Positions 18,535 through 26,091 of a stretch of DNA of 64,000 bases are shown here, one piece after another. The translations under genes and the position numbers were made by a program. How positions within the stretch are numbered: the first letter of the stretch is position 1; every line of letters begins with the position of its first letter. The stretch comes from Aquisediminimonas sp031376385 (GTDB lineage: Bacteria > Pseudomonadota > Alphaproteobacteria > Sphingomonadales > Sphingomonadaceae): positions 62,001-126,000 of the forward strand of contig JANMDQ010000020.1 of NCBI GenBank assembly GCA_031376385.1, written 5' to 3'. The notes under the pieces were generated by a model that was given only the letters and a program-made list of their open reading frames with translations, was not told where the DNA came from and ran no database searches.

Positions 18535-19602
18535 TTAACCTAGAAGCTCTTGCTCCAGCTTTTTCGCCATTTCTTCGATATTTTCTGGTGGCCATCCGGG
18601 GATGTCCATGCCGAGGCGGAGGCCCATGCTCGACAGCACTTCTTTGATTTCGTTCAAGGACTTGCGGCCAAAATTTGGTGTGCGGAGCATTTCGGCTTCG
18701 GTCTTTTGCACCAGATCGCCAATATAGATGATATTGTCGTTCTTCAGGCAATTCGCGCTGCGTACGCTCAGTTCCAGTTCGTCCACCTTCTTCAGCAGGA
18801 AGCGGTTGATCTGGTTGCTGTCGCCTGATGTGTCGGCCATGTTCGGCGAAGGTGCTGCCATGCCGATCATTTGAGAGCTGGCGGCCAAAGCTTCGTCGAA
18901 ATGAACGAAGGTTTTCAGCTGATCCTGAAGGATGGTCGCAGCATAAGCGAGTGCATCTTCCGGGGTCACAGTGCCATCAGTTTCCACCGTCAAGGTGAGC
19001 TTGTCATAGTCAAGTTCTTGCCCGACGCGGGTGTTTTCCACCTTGTAAGACACTTGGCGAATGGGCGAATAAAGCGCATCGATGGGGATGAGGCCAATGG
19101 GCGCATCCGCCGGGCGGTTGGCAGCGGCAGGGGCATAGCCCTTACCAATGTCAGCCGTCAGTTCCATGTTCAGCGTTGCGCCTTGATCCAGATGGCAGAG
19201 GATCAGATCCGCATTCATCACTTCAATATCACCGCTGACGGCAATCATGCCTGCCGTCACAGTGGCAGGGCCAGTGGCGGAGAGTTGCAGACGCTTTGGC
19301 CCTTCGCCTTGCATGCGCAGGGCGATTTGCTTCACGTTCAGGACAAGATCGGTAATATCTTCGCGCACGCCAGCAAGGCTGCTGAATTCATGAAGGACAT
19401 TTTCGATTTTGATCGACGTGACTGACGCGCCTTGCAGCGACGACAGCAGCACGCGGCGCAGAGCGTTGCCAAGCGTCAGGCCAAAACCGCGTTCCAGCGG
19501 TTCGGCAATGAAGCTGGCTTTGCGCAGCGGATCGCCGCCGCTTTTCTTTTCCAGCAGATCGGGCTTCTTAAGTTCCTGCCAGTTTTTGGTGTTGACTGCC
19601 AC
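18535..19602 (-). CDS. rpoA: DNA-directed RNA polymerase alpha subunit
   Basis: 355-aa alpha subunit. The N-terminal assembly domain holds EPLERGFGLTLGNALRRVLLSSLQGASVTSIKI, and the C-terminal DNA-contacting domain holds VDELELSVRSANCLKNDNIIYIGDLVQKTEAEMLRTPNFGRKSLNEIKEVL. It ends LEQELLG. Full length for Alphaproteobacteria. It is the last gene of a leftward rpsM-rpsK-rpoA unit; rplQ, which normally follows rpoA, is not here but lies upstream on the other strand. Confidence 0.98.
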   Translation of the reverse strand: MAVNTKNWQELKKPDLLEKKSGGDPLRKASFIAEPLERGFGLTLGNALRRVLLSSLQGASVTSIKIENVLHEFSSLAGVREDITDLVLNVKQIALRMQGEGPKRLQLSATGPATVTAGMIAVSGDIEVMNADLILCHLDQGATLNMELTADIGKGYAPAAANRPADAPIGLIPIDALYSPIRQVSYKVENTRVGQELDYDKLTLTVETDGTVTPEDALAYAATILQDQLKTFVHFDEALAASSQMIGMAAPSPNMADTSGDSNQINRFLLKKVDELELSVRSANCLKNDNIIYIGDLVQKTEAEMLRTPNFGRKSLNEIKEVLSSMGLRLGMDIPGWPPENIEEMAKKLEQELLG

Positions 19603-19710
19603 GGTTTTCCCCTTTGGGATAAGGTGCCAAGCACGTCTGCCTGAACACCGATTGAAACTTTGGGTATGCTTGGGCGGCGGGTGCCAGCCAAGCGAGCGAC
19701 GACGCGTGGG

Positions 19711-20100
19711 TTAGACGCGGCGACGCTTTGACGGGCGGACGCCGTTGTGCGGGATTGACGTCACATCGCGGATTGATGTGATCGTAAATCCAACAGCCTG
19801 GAGCGCGCGAAGGGCAGATTCACGGCCAGAGCCGGGGCCTTTCACTTCGACTTCCAACGTGCGGACGCCGTGTTCGGATGCTTTCTTTCCGGCGTCTTCC
19901 GCGGCAACCTGTGCGGCGTAAGGCGTGGATTTCCGGCTTCCTTTGAACCCCATTGTGCCGGCGCTTGACCAGGCAATGGTGTTGCCCTGTGCGTCCGTGA
20001 TGGTGATCATTGTGTTGTTAAAGCTCGCATTGACGTGCGCGACGCCTGACGAGATGTTTTTGCGCTCACGCCGACGAAGGCGCTGAGGTTCGCGTGCCAT
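19711..20100 (-). CDS. rpsK: 30S ribosomal protein S11
   Basis: 129-aa small-subunit platform protein. The conserved core NISSGVAHVNASFNNTMITITD, SSAGTMGFKGSRKSTPYAAQ and the C-terminal DVTSIPHNGVRPSKRRRV are all present. It sits between rpsM and rpoA in the usual alpha-operon order. Confidence 0.98.
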   Translation of the reverse strand: MAREPQRLRRRERKNISSGVAHVNASFNNTMITITDAQGNTIAWSSAGTMGFKGSRKSTPYAAQVAAEDAGKKASEHGVRTLEVEVKGPGSGRESALRALQAVGFTITSIRDVTSIPHNGVRPSKRRRV

Positions 20101-20176
20101 GATGTGTGGTTCCTAGCTCTTGAATATTCGATTGAGTAACGTCTCAGAACCATCCCCCCGGATGGTCCTTCGCTTG

Positions 20177-20545
20177 TTACTTCTTTTTGCCAGCGATTGG
20201 CTTGGCCTTACCCTTGCGGGTGCGCGCATTGGTGTGCGTGCGTTGGCCGCGAACGGGAAGGCCCTTACGGTGGCGAAGGCCGCGGTAGGACGCGAGATCC
20301 ATCAGACGCTTGATGTTCATCGATGTCTGGCGGCGAAGATCGCCTTCAACCATATAGCCAGCGTCGATTGCTTCGCGAATCTGAAGGACTTCCTGATCTG
20401 AAAGATCCTGCACACGGCGCGCTTCGGCAATTTCGAGCTTAGTTGTGATTTCCTTGGCCTTTGTAGGGCCAATTCCGTGAATATATTGAAGCGCAATAAC
20501 CACGCGCTTGTTAGTCGGGATGTTAACCCCCGCAATACGAGCCAT
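20177..20545 (-). CDS. rpsM: 30S ribosomal protein S13
   Basis: 122-aa protein starting MARIAGVNIPTNKRVVIALQ, with GIGPTKAKEI, LRRQTSMNIKRLMDL and the RNA-binding tail GLPVRGQRTHTNARTRKG. The start is set by this conserved N terminus; an upstream in-frame extension is not conserved. It is the first gene of the unit. The usual upstream adk/secY genes are absent, so the alpha operon is detached from the spc operon here. Confidence 0.98.
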   Translation of the reverse strand: MARIAGVNIPTNKRVVIALQYIHGIGPTKAKEITTKLEIAEARRVQDLSDQEVLQIREAIDAGYMVEGDLRRQTSMNIKRLMDLASYRGLRHRKGLPVRGQRTHTNARTRKGKAKPIAGKKK

Positions 20546-20665
20546 TTGTTTTTCTCCTGCTCCACAGGGCGGACGGCAAATCCAAGCCCTATCTCGACGC
20601 GTTGAAACCAAAAAAAGGCACAGCACAACATCATGCGCGACGCTATTTCTCTTTTCGGGTGATTT

Positions 20666-20694
20666 TGGATAGCCATCGGTGCCATTCGAGTCAA
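20666..20694 (-). promoter_or_regulatory. Putative rpsM-rpsK-rpoA promoter
   Basis: On the minus strand TTGACT (20694-20689), a 17-nt spacer and TATCCA (20671-20666), about 120 nt before rpsM. The -35 is strong and the -10 weak, a shape also seen before ilvB in this window. Confidence 0.4.
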
Positions 20695-20712
20695 GGCAGT
20701 TACCATTGCAAC

Positions 20713-20741
20713 TTGACTTTTATCCACCTCTCCTGTTTATG
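20713..20741 (+). promoter_or_regulatory. Putative rplQ promoter
   Basis: TTGACT at 20713-20718, a 17-nt spacer, then TTTATG at 20736-20741, 75 nt before the rplQ ATG. It is back to back with the rpsM promoter, as expected for the divergent arrangement. Confidence 0.35.
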
Positions 20742-20816
20742 CCCCGCAGAGCAGGGCTCACTCTGCCAGATCTGGGCTGCCTAATACGGGCCCTTAACGA
20801 ACGAAAAGGATTATAT

Positions 20817-21239
20817 ATGCGTCATCGCGTCGGCGGCCGTAAACTGAGTCGTACTTCTGCCCACCGTCTTGCCCTCTTCCGCAACATGGCAGCAGCTCTC
20901 ATCAAGCACGAGCAAATTACAACGACCTTGCCCAAGGCAAAGGAATTGCGCCCCTATGTTGAAAAGCTGGTGACGCTGGCAAAGCGCGGCGGCCTTTCCA
21001 ACCGTCGTCTTGCTCATGCGCGTTTGCTTGATGATGCGCAATTGGTGAAGCTGTTTGATACAATTGCCGAACGCTACAAGGATCGCAGCGGCGGTTATAC
21101 GCGGATCATCAAGGCTGGTTTCCGGGCCTCTGACGCCTCAGCCATGGCCGTCATCGAATTTGTTGACCGTGACGAAAGCGCCAAGGGTCAAGACTCTGGA
21201 CCAATCATGGGTGCCGACGATATGGATGAAGCGGCCTGA
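20817..21239 (+). CDS. rplQ: 50S ribosomal protein L17
   Basis: 140-aa large-subunit protein. Signature sequence MRHRVGGRKLSRTSAHRLALF at the N terminus, then NMAAALIKHEQITTTLPKAKELRPYVEKLVT and GGYTRIIKAGFRASDASAMAVIEFVDR. Ribosome site AAAGGA lies 5 nt before the ATG. It normally follows rpoA in the same operon; here it is transcribed in the opposite direction from its own promoter region, 271 bp from rpsM. The gene itself is intact. Confidence 0.98.
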   Translation: MRHRVGGRKLSRTSAHRLALFRNMAAALIKHEQITTTLPKAKELRPYVEKLVTLAKRGGLSNRRLAHARLLDDAQLVKLFDTIAERYKDRSGGYTRIIKAGFRASDASAMAVIEFVDRDESAKGQDSGPIMGADDMDEAA

Positions 21240-21261
21240 ATCTGAATTTTTGGATTTTATG

Positions 21262-21302
21262 AGGTGAGAGCGACCGCTTGTAGTGAGCGGCCGCTCTCAC
21301 CT
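21262..21302. terminator. Long hairpin between convergent rplQ and leuA
   Basis: GGTGAGAGCG-A-CCGCT, a 7-nt loop, then AGCGG-C-CGCTCTCACC: 16 positions with a single A/C mismatch that becomes a G-U pair on the minus strand. It has no strong U-run on either side. It probably ends or stabilises the 3' ends of both transcripts. Confidence 0.6.
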
Positions 21303-21307
21303 TACGT

Positions 21308-22975
21308 CTAAGTTGCTGCACCGTTGGCCGCACTCAGCACGGCTCGAACGCTCGCAGCCGCCACATCCTCATCAATACCCACGCCCCATACAGTCTTGCC
21401 GTCAGCAGTTCTGCATTCAACATAAGCCGCCGCGCGGACATTTGACCCTTGGCCCATCGCATGTTCGCTATAGTCTTGCACATCAAGGGAAAGGCCAAAG
21501 CCTTCGCCAATCGTGGCAATGACTGACGAGATGAGGCCATTGCCGCGTCCGCTGACGGACTGCACGGCACCGTCTACTTCGATTTTGCCCGTAAAAATGC
21601 GGTCCCCATTGCTGGCACGGCTTTCATCATAATCCAGCAACGTGAAATGCTGGGGAGTGTTCAATTTGTAAACACGTTGGAAAACGTCCCAAATGTCGCT
21701 TGCCTGCAATTCCCGGCCTTCGCTATCGGCCAAATCCTGCACGAAACGGCTGAAATGTGCCTGCATCTTCTTGGGCAGTTTCAGGCCCTGATCCTGTTCC
21801 AGCACCCAGGCAAATCCGCCTTTTCCGGATTGAGAATTGACACGGATGACGGCTTCGTAACTGCGCCCTAGATCGGCGGGATCGATGGGGAGGTAAGGCA
21901 CTTCCCACAGCGCATCATTTTTCGCGTCCTGCGCGGTAAAGCCTTTTTTGATCGCGTCTTGGTGAGAACCTGAGAAGGCTGTGAACACCAGCTCCCCAGC
22001 ATAGGGATGGCGCGGGTGCACAGGGAGCGCGTTACAATATTCAACGGTCTGAATGACTTCATCAATGTTGGAGAAATCCAGCTTTGGATCAAGCCCTTGG
22101 GTGTACATGTTAAGGCCCACTGTCACCAAATCAACATTGCCTGTGCGTTCGCCATTGCCGAACAAGCAGCCCTCAACCCGGTCTCCTCCCGCTAGCAGCC
22201 CCAATTCTGTCGCGGCAACGCCAGTGCCCCGGTCATTGTGCGTGTGAAGGCTGACGATCACAGCATCGCGATTGGGAATGTTGCGGCAGAAATATTCGAT
22301 CTGGTCCGCGTAAATATTGGGCGTTGCAGCTTCAACTGTCGCGGGTAAGTTGAAAATAATCGGCCGCTCCGGCGTTGGTTGTAGGATATCCATCACTGCC
22401 GCGCAGACCTCAACTGAGAAATCAATTTCGGCTGTAGAGAATGTCTCAGGGCTATATTCAAAATGCCAGTCAGTATTGGGCTGCTTGGCCGCCTCATCGC
22501 GGAGCAGCTTTGCGCCAGTAATCGCGATCTCTTTGATCTGCGGCATATCCATCTGAAACACGATTTTGCGCCAAGCAGGCGAAACCGCATTATATAGATG
22601 CACAATGGCAGCACGCGCACCGCGAAGGCTGTCAAAGCTAGTTGTGATGAGGTCAGCCCGGGCCTGTGTGAGGACTTGGACGATCACATCATCAGGAATT
22701 CGGTCTGATTTTACCAGCCCACTGATGAAGTCAAATTCCGTTGCGCCTGCCGCAGGGAACCCGACTTCGATTTCCTTGATCCCGACTTTCAACAGCAAAT
22801 CAAAGAAGCGCGTCTTCTTCTCGCTGTCCATTGGGTCGATCAGCGCCTGATTGCCATCGCGCATGTCTGTGGAAAGCCAGCGCGGGGCTTTGGTGATTGT
22901 CTTCGATGGCCATTGCCGGTCCGGCAAATTGATCTGCGGAAACGGGCGGTATTTCTGGGATGGATCGCGCAACAT
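21308..22975 (-). CDS. leuA: 2-isopropylmalate synthase
   Basis: 555-aa first enzyme of leucine synthesis (2-oxoisovalerate plus acetyl-CoA). It is of the long LeuA type 2 form (start RDPSQKYRPFPQINLPDRQWPSKTI). The catalytic barrel carries WLSTDMRDGNQALIDPM and the metal-binding VSLHTHNDRGT, and a C-terminal regulatory domain confers leucine feedback. The ATG at 22975 is chosen; a GTG 12 nt upstream is in frame and also possible. Expression is probably attenuated by the Leu-rich leader peptide at 23063-23110. Confidence 0.95.
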   Translation of the reverse strand: MLRDPSQKYRPFPQINLPDRQWPSKTITKAPRWLSTDMRDGNQALIDPMDSEKKTRFFDLLLKVGIKEIEVGFPAAGATEFDFISGLVKSDRIPDDVIVQVLTQARADLITTSFDSLRGARAAIVHLYNAVSPAWRKIVFQMDMPQIKEIAITGAKLLRDEAAKQPNTDWHFEYSPETFSTAEIDFSVEVCAAVMDILQPTPERPIIFNLPATVEAATPNIYADQIEYFCRNIPNRDAVIVSLHTHNDRGTGVAATELGLLAGGDRVEGCLFGNGERTGNVDLVTVGLNMYTQGLDPKLDFSNIDEVIQTVEYCNALPVHPRHPYAGELVFTAFSGSHQDAIKKGFTAQDAKNDALWEVPYLPIDPADLGRSYEAVIRVNSQSGKGGFAWVLEQDQGLKLPKKMQAHFSRFVQDLADSEGRELQASDIWDVFQRVYKLNTPQHFTLLDYDESRASNGDRIFTGKIEVDGAVQSVSGRGNGLISSVIATIGEGFGLSLDVQDYSEHAMGQGSNVRAAAYVECRTADGKTVWGVGIDEDVAAASVRAVLSAANGAAT

Positions 22976-23010
22976 GATGCTTCTCACTTCAAAGGCTGAA
23001 ATTTGTGCTG

Positions 23011-23075
23011 GATAGCCCTTAGGCAGCGCCGCGCGCTATGCCGCGCGCGGAAACGACCGCGCCTAAGGGCGCGTA
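23011..23075 (-). promoter_or_regulatory. leuA attenuator stem-loops
   Basis: On the minus strand an inner hairpin CCGCGCGC-GGCATA-GCGCGCGG (8 bp) lies inside a flanking 10-bp repeat pair GCCCTTAGGC ... GCCTAAGGGC. The upstream arm overlaps the stop of the leader peptide, so ribosome position on the leader would decide which pairing forms. No U-run follows, so the output could be translational or Rho-dependent rather than an intrinsic terminator. Confidence 0.55.
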
Positions 23076-23110
23076 AGTCGTAGAAGGAGAAGGCCAGTTG
23101 AAGCGAGCAT
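23063..23110 (-). CDS. leuL: leu leader peptide (attenuation)
   Basis: 15-residue open frame MLASTGLLLLRLTRP with four consecutive leucine codons (CTT CTC CTT CTA) and a fifth two codons later, six Leu in total. It ends 87 nt before the leuA ATG. Leu-codon runs in a short frame just upstream of leuA are the classic sign of transcription attenuation: scarce charged tRNA-Leu stalls the ribosome and changes the RNA fold. No good ribosome site is seen before its ATG. Confidence 0.72.
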   Translation of the reverse strand: MLASTGLLLLRLTRP

Positions 23111-23156
23111 GCAACGGCGATAACCGCATGCCCGCCCCTTTGTCCAGTGGAAGTTA

Positions 23157-23795
23157 TCAGGCCGTTTTTTCAAACGCGACGCTGATGGTCAGGCGCACGT
23201 CGTTAGACACAAGCGGCAGGGCATAGCTTATCCCCCAATCACTGCGCTTGATGGTGGTTGTCGCGTGGAATCCCACCGTTTCCTTTTTACGGAATGGGTT
23301 GGTGCCCACTCCAATGAACTTCGCGTCCAGTGTCACGGGCTTGCTAACGCCATTAAGGGTCAGGTTGCCCATGATTTTGGCGGATGTGCCGTTTGCGACG
23401 ACTGATGTCGATGTGAAAGTCGCATTTGGGTGGCCCGCGACATTGAAGAAATCGGCAGCTTTACCGGCGGCGCCCGCGCGAAGCATATGGTCAGTGAGGC
23501 CTTTGCTGGACGTCGCAAGGTCAGAGATTGGAATGGTAATTGATACTTTTGATGCGTTCGGCTTGGCCGGATCAAGCGTCAACGTGCCTGTTGGGTTGCC
23601 GAACAAGCCGAAATAATCGTTGAAGCCGAAATGATTGACTGTCCACTGAATCTGCGCGTGGGTTTTCTCAACTTCATAAGTGCCAGCGGTTACCAATTTC
23701 GGGTCGGCTTTTCCGGGAGGGGCCGGCGGCGGGCTGCCTTGTGCAATCAGCGGCGCAGCGGCAAGGAGTGGAAGGGCAAGCAGAAATTTGTTCAT
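23157..23795 (-). CDS. YceI-family periplasmic protein
   Basis: 212-aa secreted protein. Signal peptide MNKFLLALPLLAAAPLIAQG, then the lipocalin-like YceI domain with TYEVEKTHAQIQWTVNHFGFNDYFGLFG, LTLDPAKPNASKVSITIPI and GNLTLNGVSKPVTLDAKF. The family binds polyprenoid or similar hydrophobic ligands; the physiological role is not settled. The start at 23795 is set by the signal peptide and a GGAG ribosome site 7 nt upstream. Confidence 0.93.
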   Translation of the reverse strand: MNKFLLALPLLAAAPLIAQGSPPPAPPGKADPKLVTAGTYEVEKTHAQIQWTVNHFGFNDYFGLFGNPTGTLTLDPAKPNASKVSITIPISDLATSSKGLTDHMLRAGAAGKAADFFNVAGHPNATFTSTSVVANGTSAKIMGNLTLNGVSKPVTLDAKFIGVGTNPFRKKETVGFHATTTIKRSDWGISYALPLVSNDVRLTISVAFEKTA

Positions 23796-23886
23796 GGGGA
23801 GTCTCCTGAAACAAAATGAGGGCGTCACCAATGTCGGTGCCGCCCCCTAATCTGTCAAGTGACGCTTCTGCTTCATGATTTGTGAC

Positions 23887-24363
23887 CTAAAAACAATCAG
23901 CTGTCTTGATCCGCCCTTGCTTATCAAGCTCAATGTTCAGGCGGTCGGTGAGCAGATTCTCTATTATGGCCTCTCCGGGGCGTATCCACCTGATAGAAGC
24001 GTTGCCGGTTGCTGCGGCGACGGTTTTACGCGTATTTGCGTCGGCCACGCGTCCTATGAACGGCTTGGCCTTGTCTGCACCGCAAGCGGTGGGCAGGATG
24101 CCAAAACAATTGGTTCCCTTCGGTCGACGTATATCAAAGCCGGGGCAACTTCGCAGCTCATCTGCAGCCCGAATGCTGGGCGTTGGCGGATGCGGAGGCG
24201 TAACGGGGGGCGGTAACGGCTGCGACGGCTCTATGGGAATGGAGGGCCGCACAGGCTCAGCGATTGCCGCTGAAGGCGGCGCTCCACCTTTGGAAGGGCT
24301 GGCAGATCGATCACATCCGCAAACCAGTATGAAGGCAATGAGTGGAAGGCAAAATCGGTCCAT
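23887..24363 (-). CDS. Putative I78-family peptidase inhibitor lipoprotein
   Basis: 158 aa. It starts MDRFCLPLIAFILVCGC, which reads as a lipoprotein signal (Cys near 17), then a Pro-rich linker of about 50 residues. The C-terminal domain has CGADKAKPFIGRVADANTRK and IRWIRPGEAIIENLLTDRLNIELD, matching the small I78 inhibitor fold as I remember it. It probably sits in the periplasm and inhibits serine peptidases. It begins 44 nt after ilvC on the same strand, perhaps by read-through. Confidence 0.7.
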   Translation of the reverse strand: MDRFCLPLIAFILVCGCDRSASPSKGGAPPSAAIAEPVRPSIPIEPSQPLPPPVTPPHPPTPSIRAADELRSCPGFDIRRPKGTNCFGILPTACGADKAKPFIGRVADANTRKTVAAATGNASIRWIRPGEAIIENLLTDRLNIELDKQGRIKTADCF

Positions 24364-24407
24364 GGGGGACCCCTTTTCCGTTAGCGCACCCCCACTTCGC
24401 ACTAGCG

Positions 24408-25427
24408 TCAATTCTTCGTTTGATCGACCAGCTTGTTCTTGGCGATCCACGGCATCATTGCGCGAAGCTCACTGCCGACCTTTTCAATGGGGTGAGCAGC
24501 AGCAGCTTTACGCGCCGCCTTCAGCTCCGGCTGGCCAGCGCGGTTGTCCAGAACGAAATTCTTCACGAACCGGCCTGATTGAATGTCGGCCAGCACGCGC
24601 TTCATTTCTGCCTTAGTCTCGTCAGTGATGATGCGCGGCCCTGTGGTGATGTCGCCATATTCTGCGGTGTTGGAGATGGAATAGCGCATATTGGCAATTC
24701 CGCCTTCATAGAGCAGATCGACGATCAGCTTGGTTTCATGCAGGCATTCAAAATAGGCCATTTCAGGGGCATAACCCGCTTCAGTCAGTGTTTCAAAGCC
24801 CGCTTGGATAAGATGCGTAATGCCACCGCACAGCACGGCCTGTTCGCCGAACAAGTCCGTTTCGCATTCTTCCTTGAAATTGGTTTCGATGATGCCACTG
24901 CGCCCGCCGCCAACACCGCTGGCATAGGCTAGGCCGACATCATGGGCGTTGCCGCTCGCGTCCTGATGAATGGCGATCAGGCACGGCACGCCGCCGCCCT
25001 TTTGATATTCGCTGCGCACGGTGTGGCCGGGGCCTTTGGGCGCGATCATGATGATATCAAGGTCTGCGCGCGGCTCAATCAGCCCGAAATGGACGTTCAG
25101 GCCGTGCGCGAACGCCAGCGTCGCGCCTTGTTTCATGTTGGCGTGCAGATCGTCCGCGTAAATCGCAGCTTGATGCTCGTCCGGGGCCAGCATCATGATG
25201 ATGTCCGCCCAAGCGGCGGCTTCCTTGTTTGGCATGACTTTGAAACCAGCACCTTCGGCCTTGGCCGCAGTTGCGGAACCTGCACGCAACGCAATCGCAA
25301 CATCCTTCACGCCGGAATCGCGCAGATTCTGCGCGTGGGCGTGGCCCTGGCTGCCATAGCCAACAATGGCGATTTTCTTATTCTCGATCAGTTTCAGATC
25401 GGCGTCACGATCATAATAGACACGCAT
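24408..25427 (-). CDS. ilvC: Ketol-acid reductoisomerase (NADP+)
   Basis: 339 aa, exactly the short class I length. It converts acetolactate or acetohydroxybutyrate to the dihydroxy acids of valine/isoleucine synthesis. Rossmann motif KKIAIVGYGSQGHAHAQNLRDSG, then LAFAHGLNVHFG, IMIAPKGPGHTVRSEYQKGGGVPCL and the Mg-binding ETNFKEECETDLFGEQAVL. The start at 25427 (MRVYYDRDADL) is the family start; a lysine-rich in-frame extension upstream is not conserved. A palindromic repeat separates it from ilvN. Confidence 0.98.
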   Translation of the reverse strand: MRVYYDRDADLKLIENKKIAIVGYGSQGHAHAQNLRDSGVKDVAIALRAGSATAAKAEGAGFKVMPNKEAAAWADIIMMLAPDEHQAAIYADDLHANMKQGATLAFAHGLNVHFGLIEPRADLDIIMIAPKGPGHTVRSEYQKGGGVPCLIAIHQDASGNAHDVGLAYASGVGGGRSGIIETNFKEECETDLFGEQAVLCGGITHLIQAGFETLTEAGYAPEMAYFECLHETKLIVDLLYEGGIANMRYSISNTAEYGDITTGPRIITDETKAEMKRVLADIQSGRFVKNFVLDNRAGQPELKAARKAAAAHPIEKVGSELRAMMPWIAKNKLVDQTKN

Positions 25428-25450
25428 TTTTTTCTTCCCTTTTTTGTATT

Positions 25451-25563
25451 TCGTCATGCTGCACTTGTTTCAGCATCCATGCCTCGCTCATGCAACCAGA
25501 CTGGATATGCCCAGAGCTGCACCAACATTGGGGCATGGACGCTGAAACAAGTTCAGGGTGACG
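25451..25563. repeat. Intergenic palindromic repeat, family A
   Basis: Inverted arms of about 33 nt. The best part is CTTGTTTCAGCATCCATGCC against GGCATGGACGCTGAAACAAG, 19 of 20 matching. The 48-nt centre is unpaired. It fills the ilvN-ilvC gap. Related CTGAAACAAGTTCAGG-type palindromes are widespread in sphingomonad genomes (from memory). Confidence 0.75.
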
Positions 25564-25575
25564 GTTGATGTTGAC

Positions 25576-26091
25576 CTAAACCGCTTCTTTCCCCCGTGCC
25601 ATAGCGACGATGCCTGTTCGGGCAACCTCTACCAGGCCGATTTCGCTCATCAAATCCACGAACCGGTCGATTTTGATTGACGAACCAGTGACTTCAAAGA
25701 CGAAACTAGAAATTGTCGTATCGACCACATTGGCGCGAAACACTTCGGCAAGGCGCAGCGCTTCGATCCGGTGATCGCCGGTGCCAGCCACTTTGACCAA
25801 TGCTAGTTCGCGTTCCACATGATCGCCCAGCACCGTGAGGTCAGTCACTTTATGCACTGGAACCAACCGGTCCAACTGCGCGACCACTTGTTCAATGACT
25901 GCTGGCGTTCCGCACGTTACAATCGTGATGCGGCTGACGCTGTCATCTTCGGTAATGTCGGCAACCGTAAGGCTTTCGATGTTATAGCCGCGCGCCGTGA
26001 ACATACCCGCGATCCGCGCGAGAACGCCGGGTTCGTTTGTAACAGTGACAGACAAGGTATGCCGCTCTGTAGGGCCTTCTTTGATATGCAT
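25576..26091 (-). CDS. ilvN: Acetolactate synthase small (regulatory) subunit
   Basis: 171-aa regulatory subunit giving valine feedback inhibition (often written ilvH). The N-terminal ACT domain starts HTLSVTVTNEPGVLARIAGMFTARGYNIESLTV and a second domain spans about 85-165 (ELALVKVAGTGDHR ... VEVARTGIVAMARG). Its ATG overlaps the last base of the ilvB stop (TGATG), so the two subunits are made in a coupled way. Confidence 0.97.
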   Translation of the reverse strand: MHIKEGPTERHTLSVTVTNEPGVLARIAGMFTARGYNIESLTVADITEDDSVSRITIVTCGTPAVIEQVVAQLDRLVPVHKVTDLTVLGDHVERELALVKVAGTGDHRIEALRLAEVFRANVVDTTISSFVFEVTGSSIKIDRFVDLMSEIGLVEVARTGIVAMARGKEAV

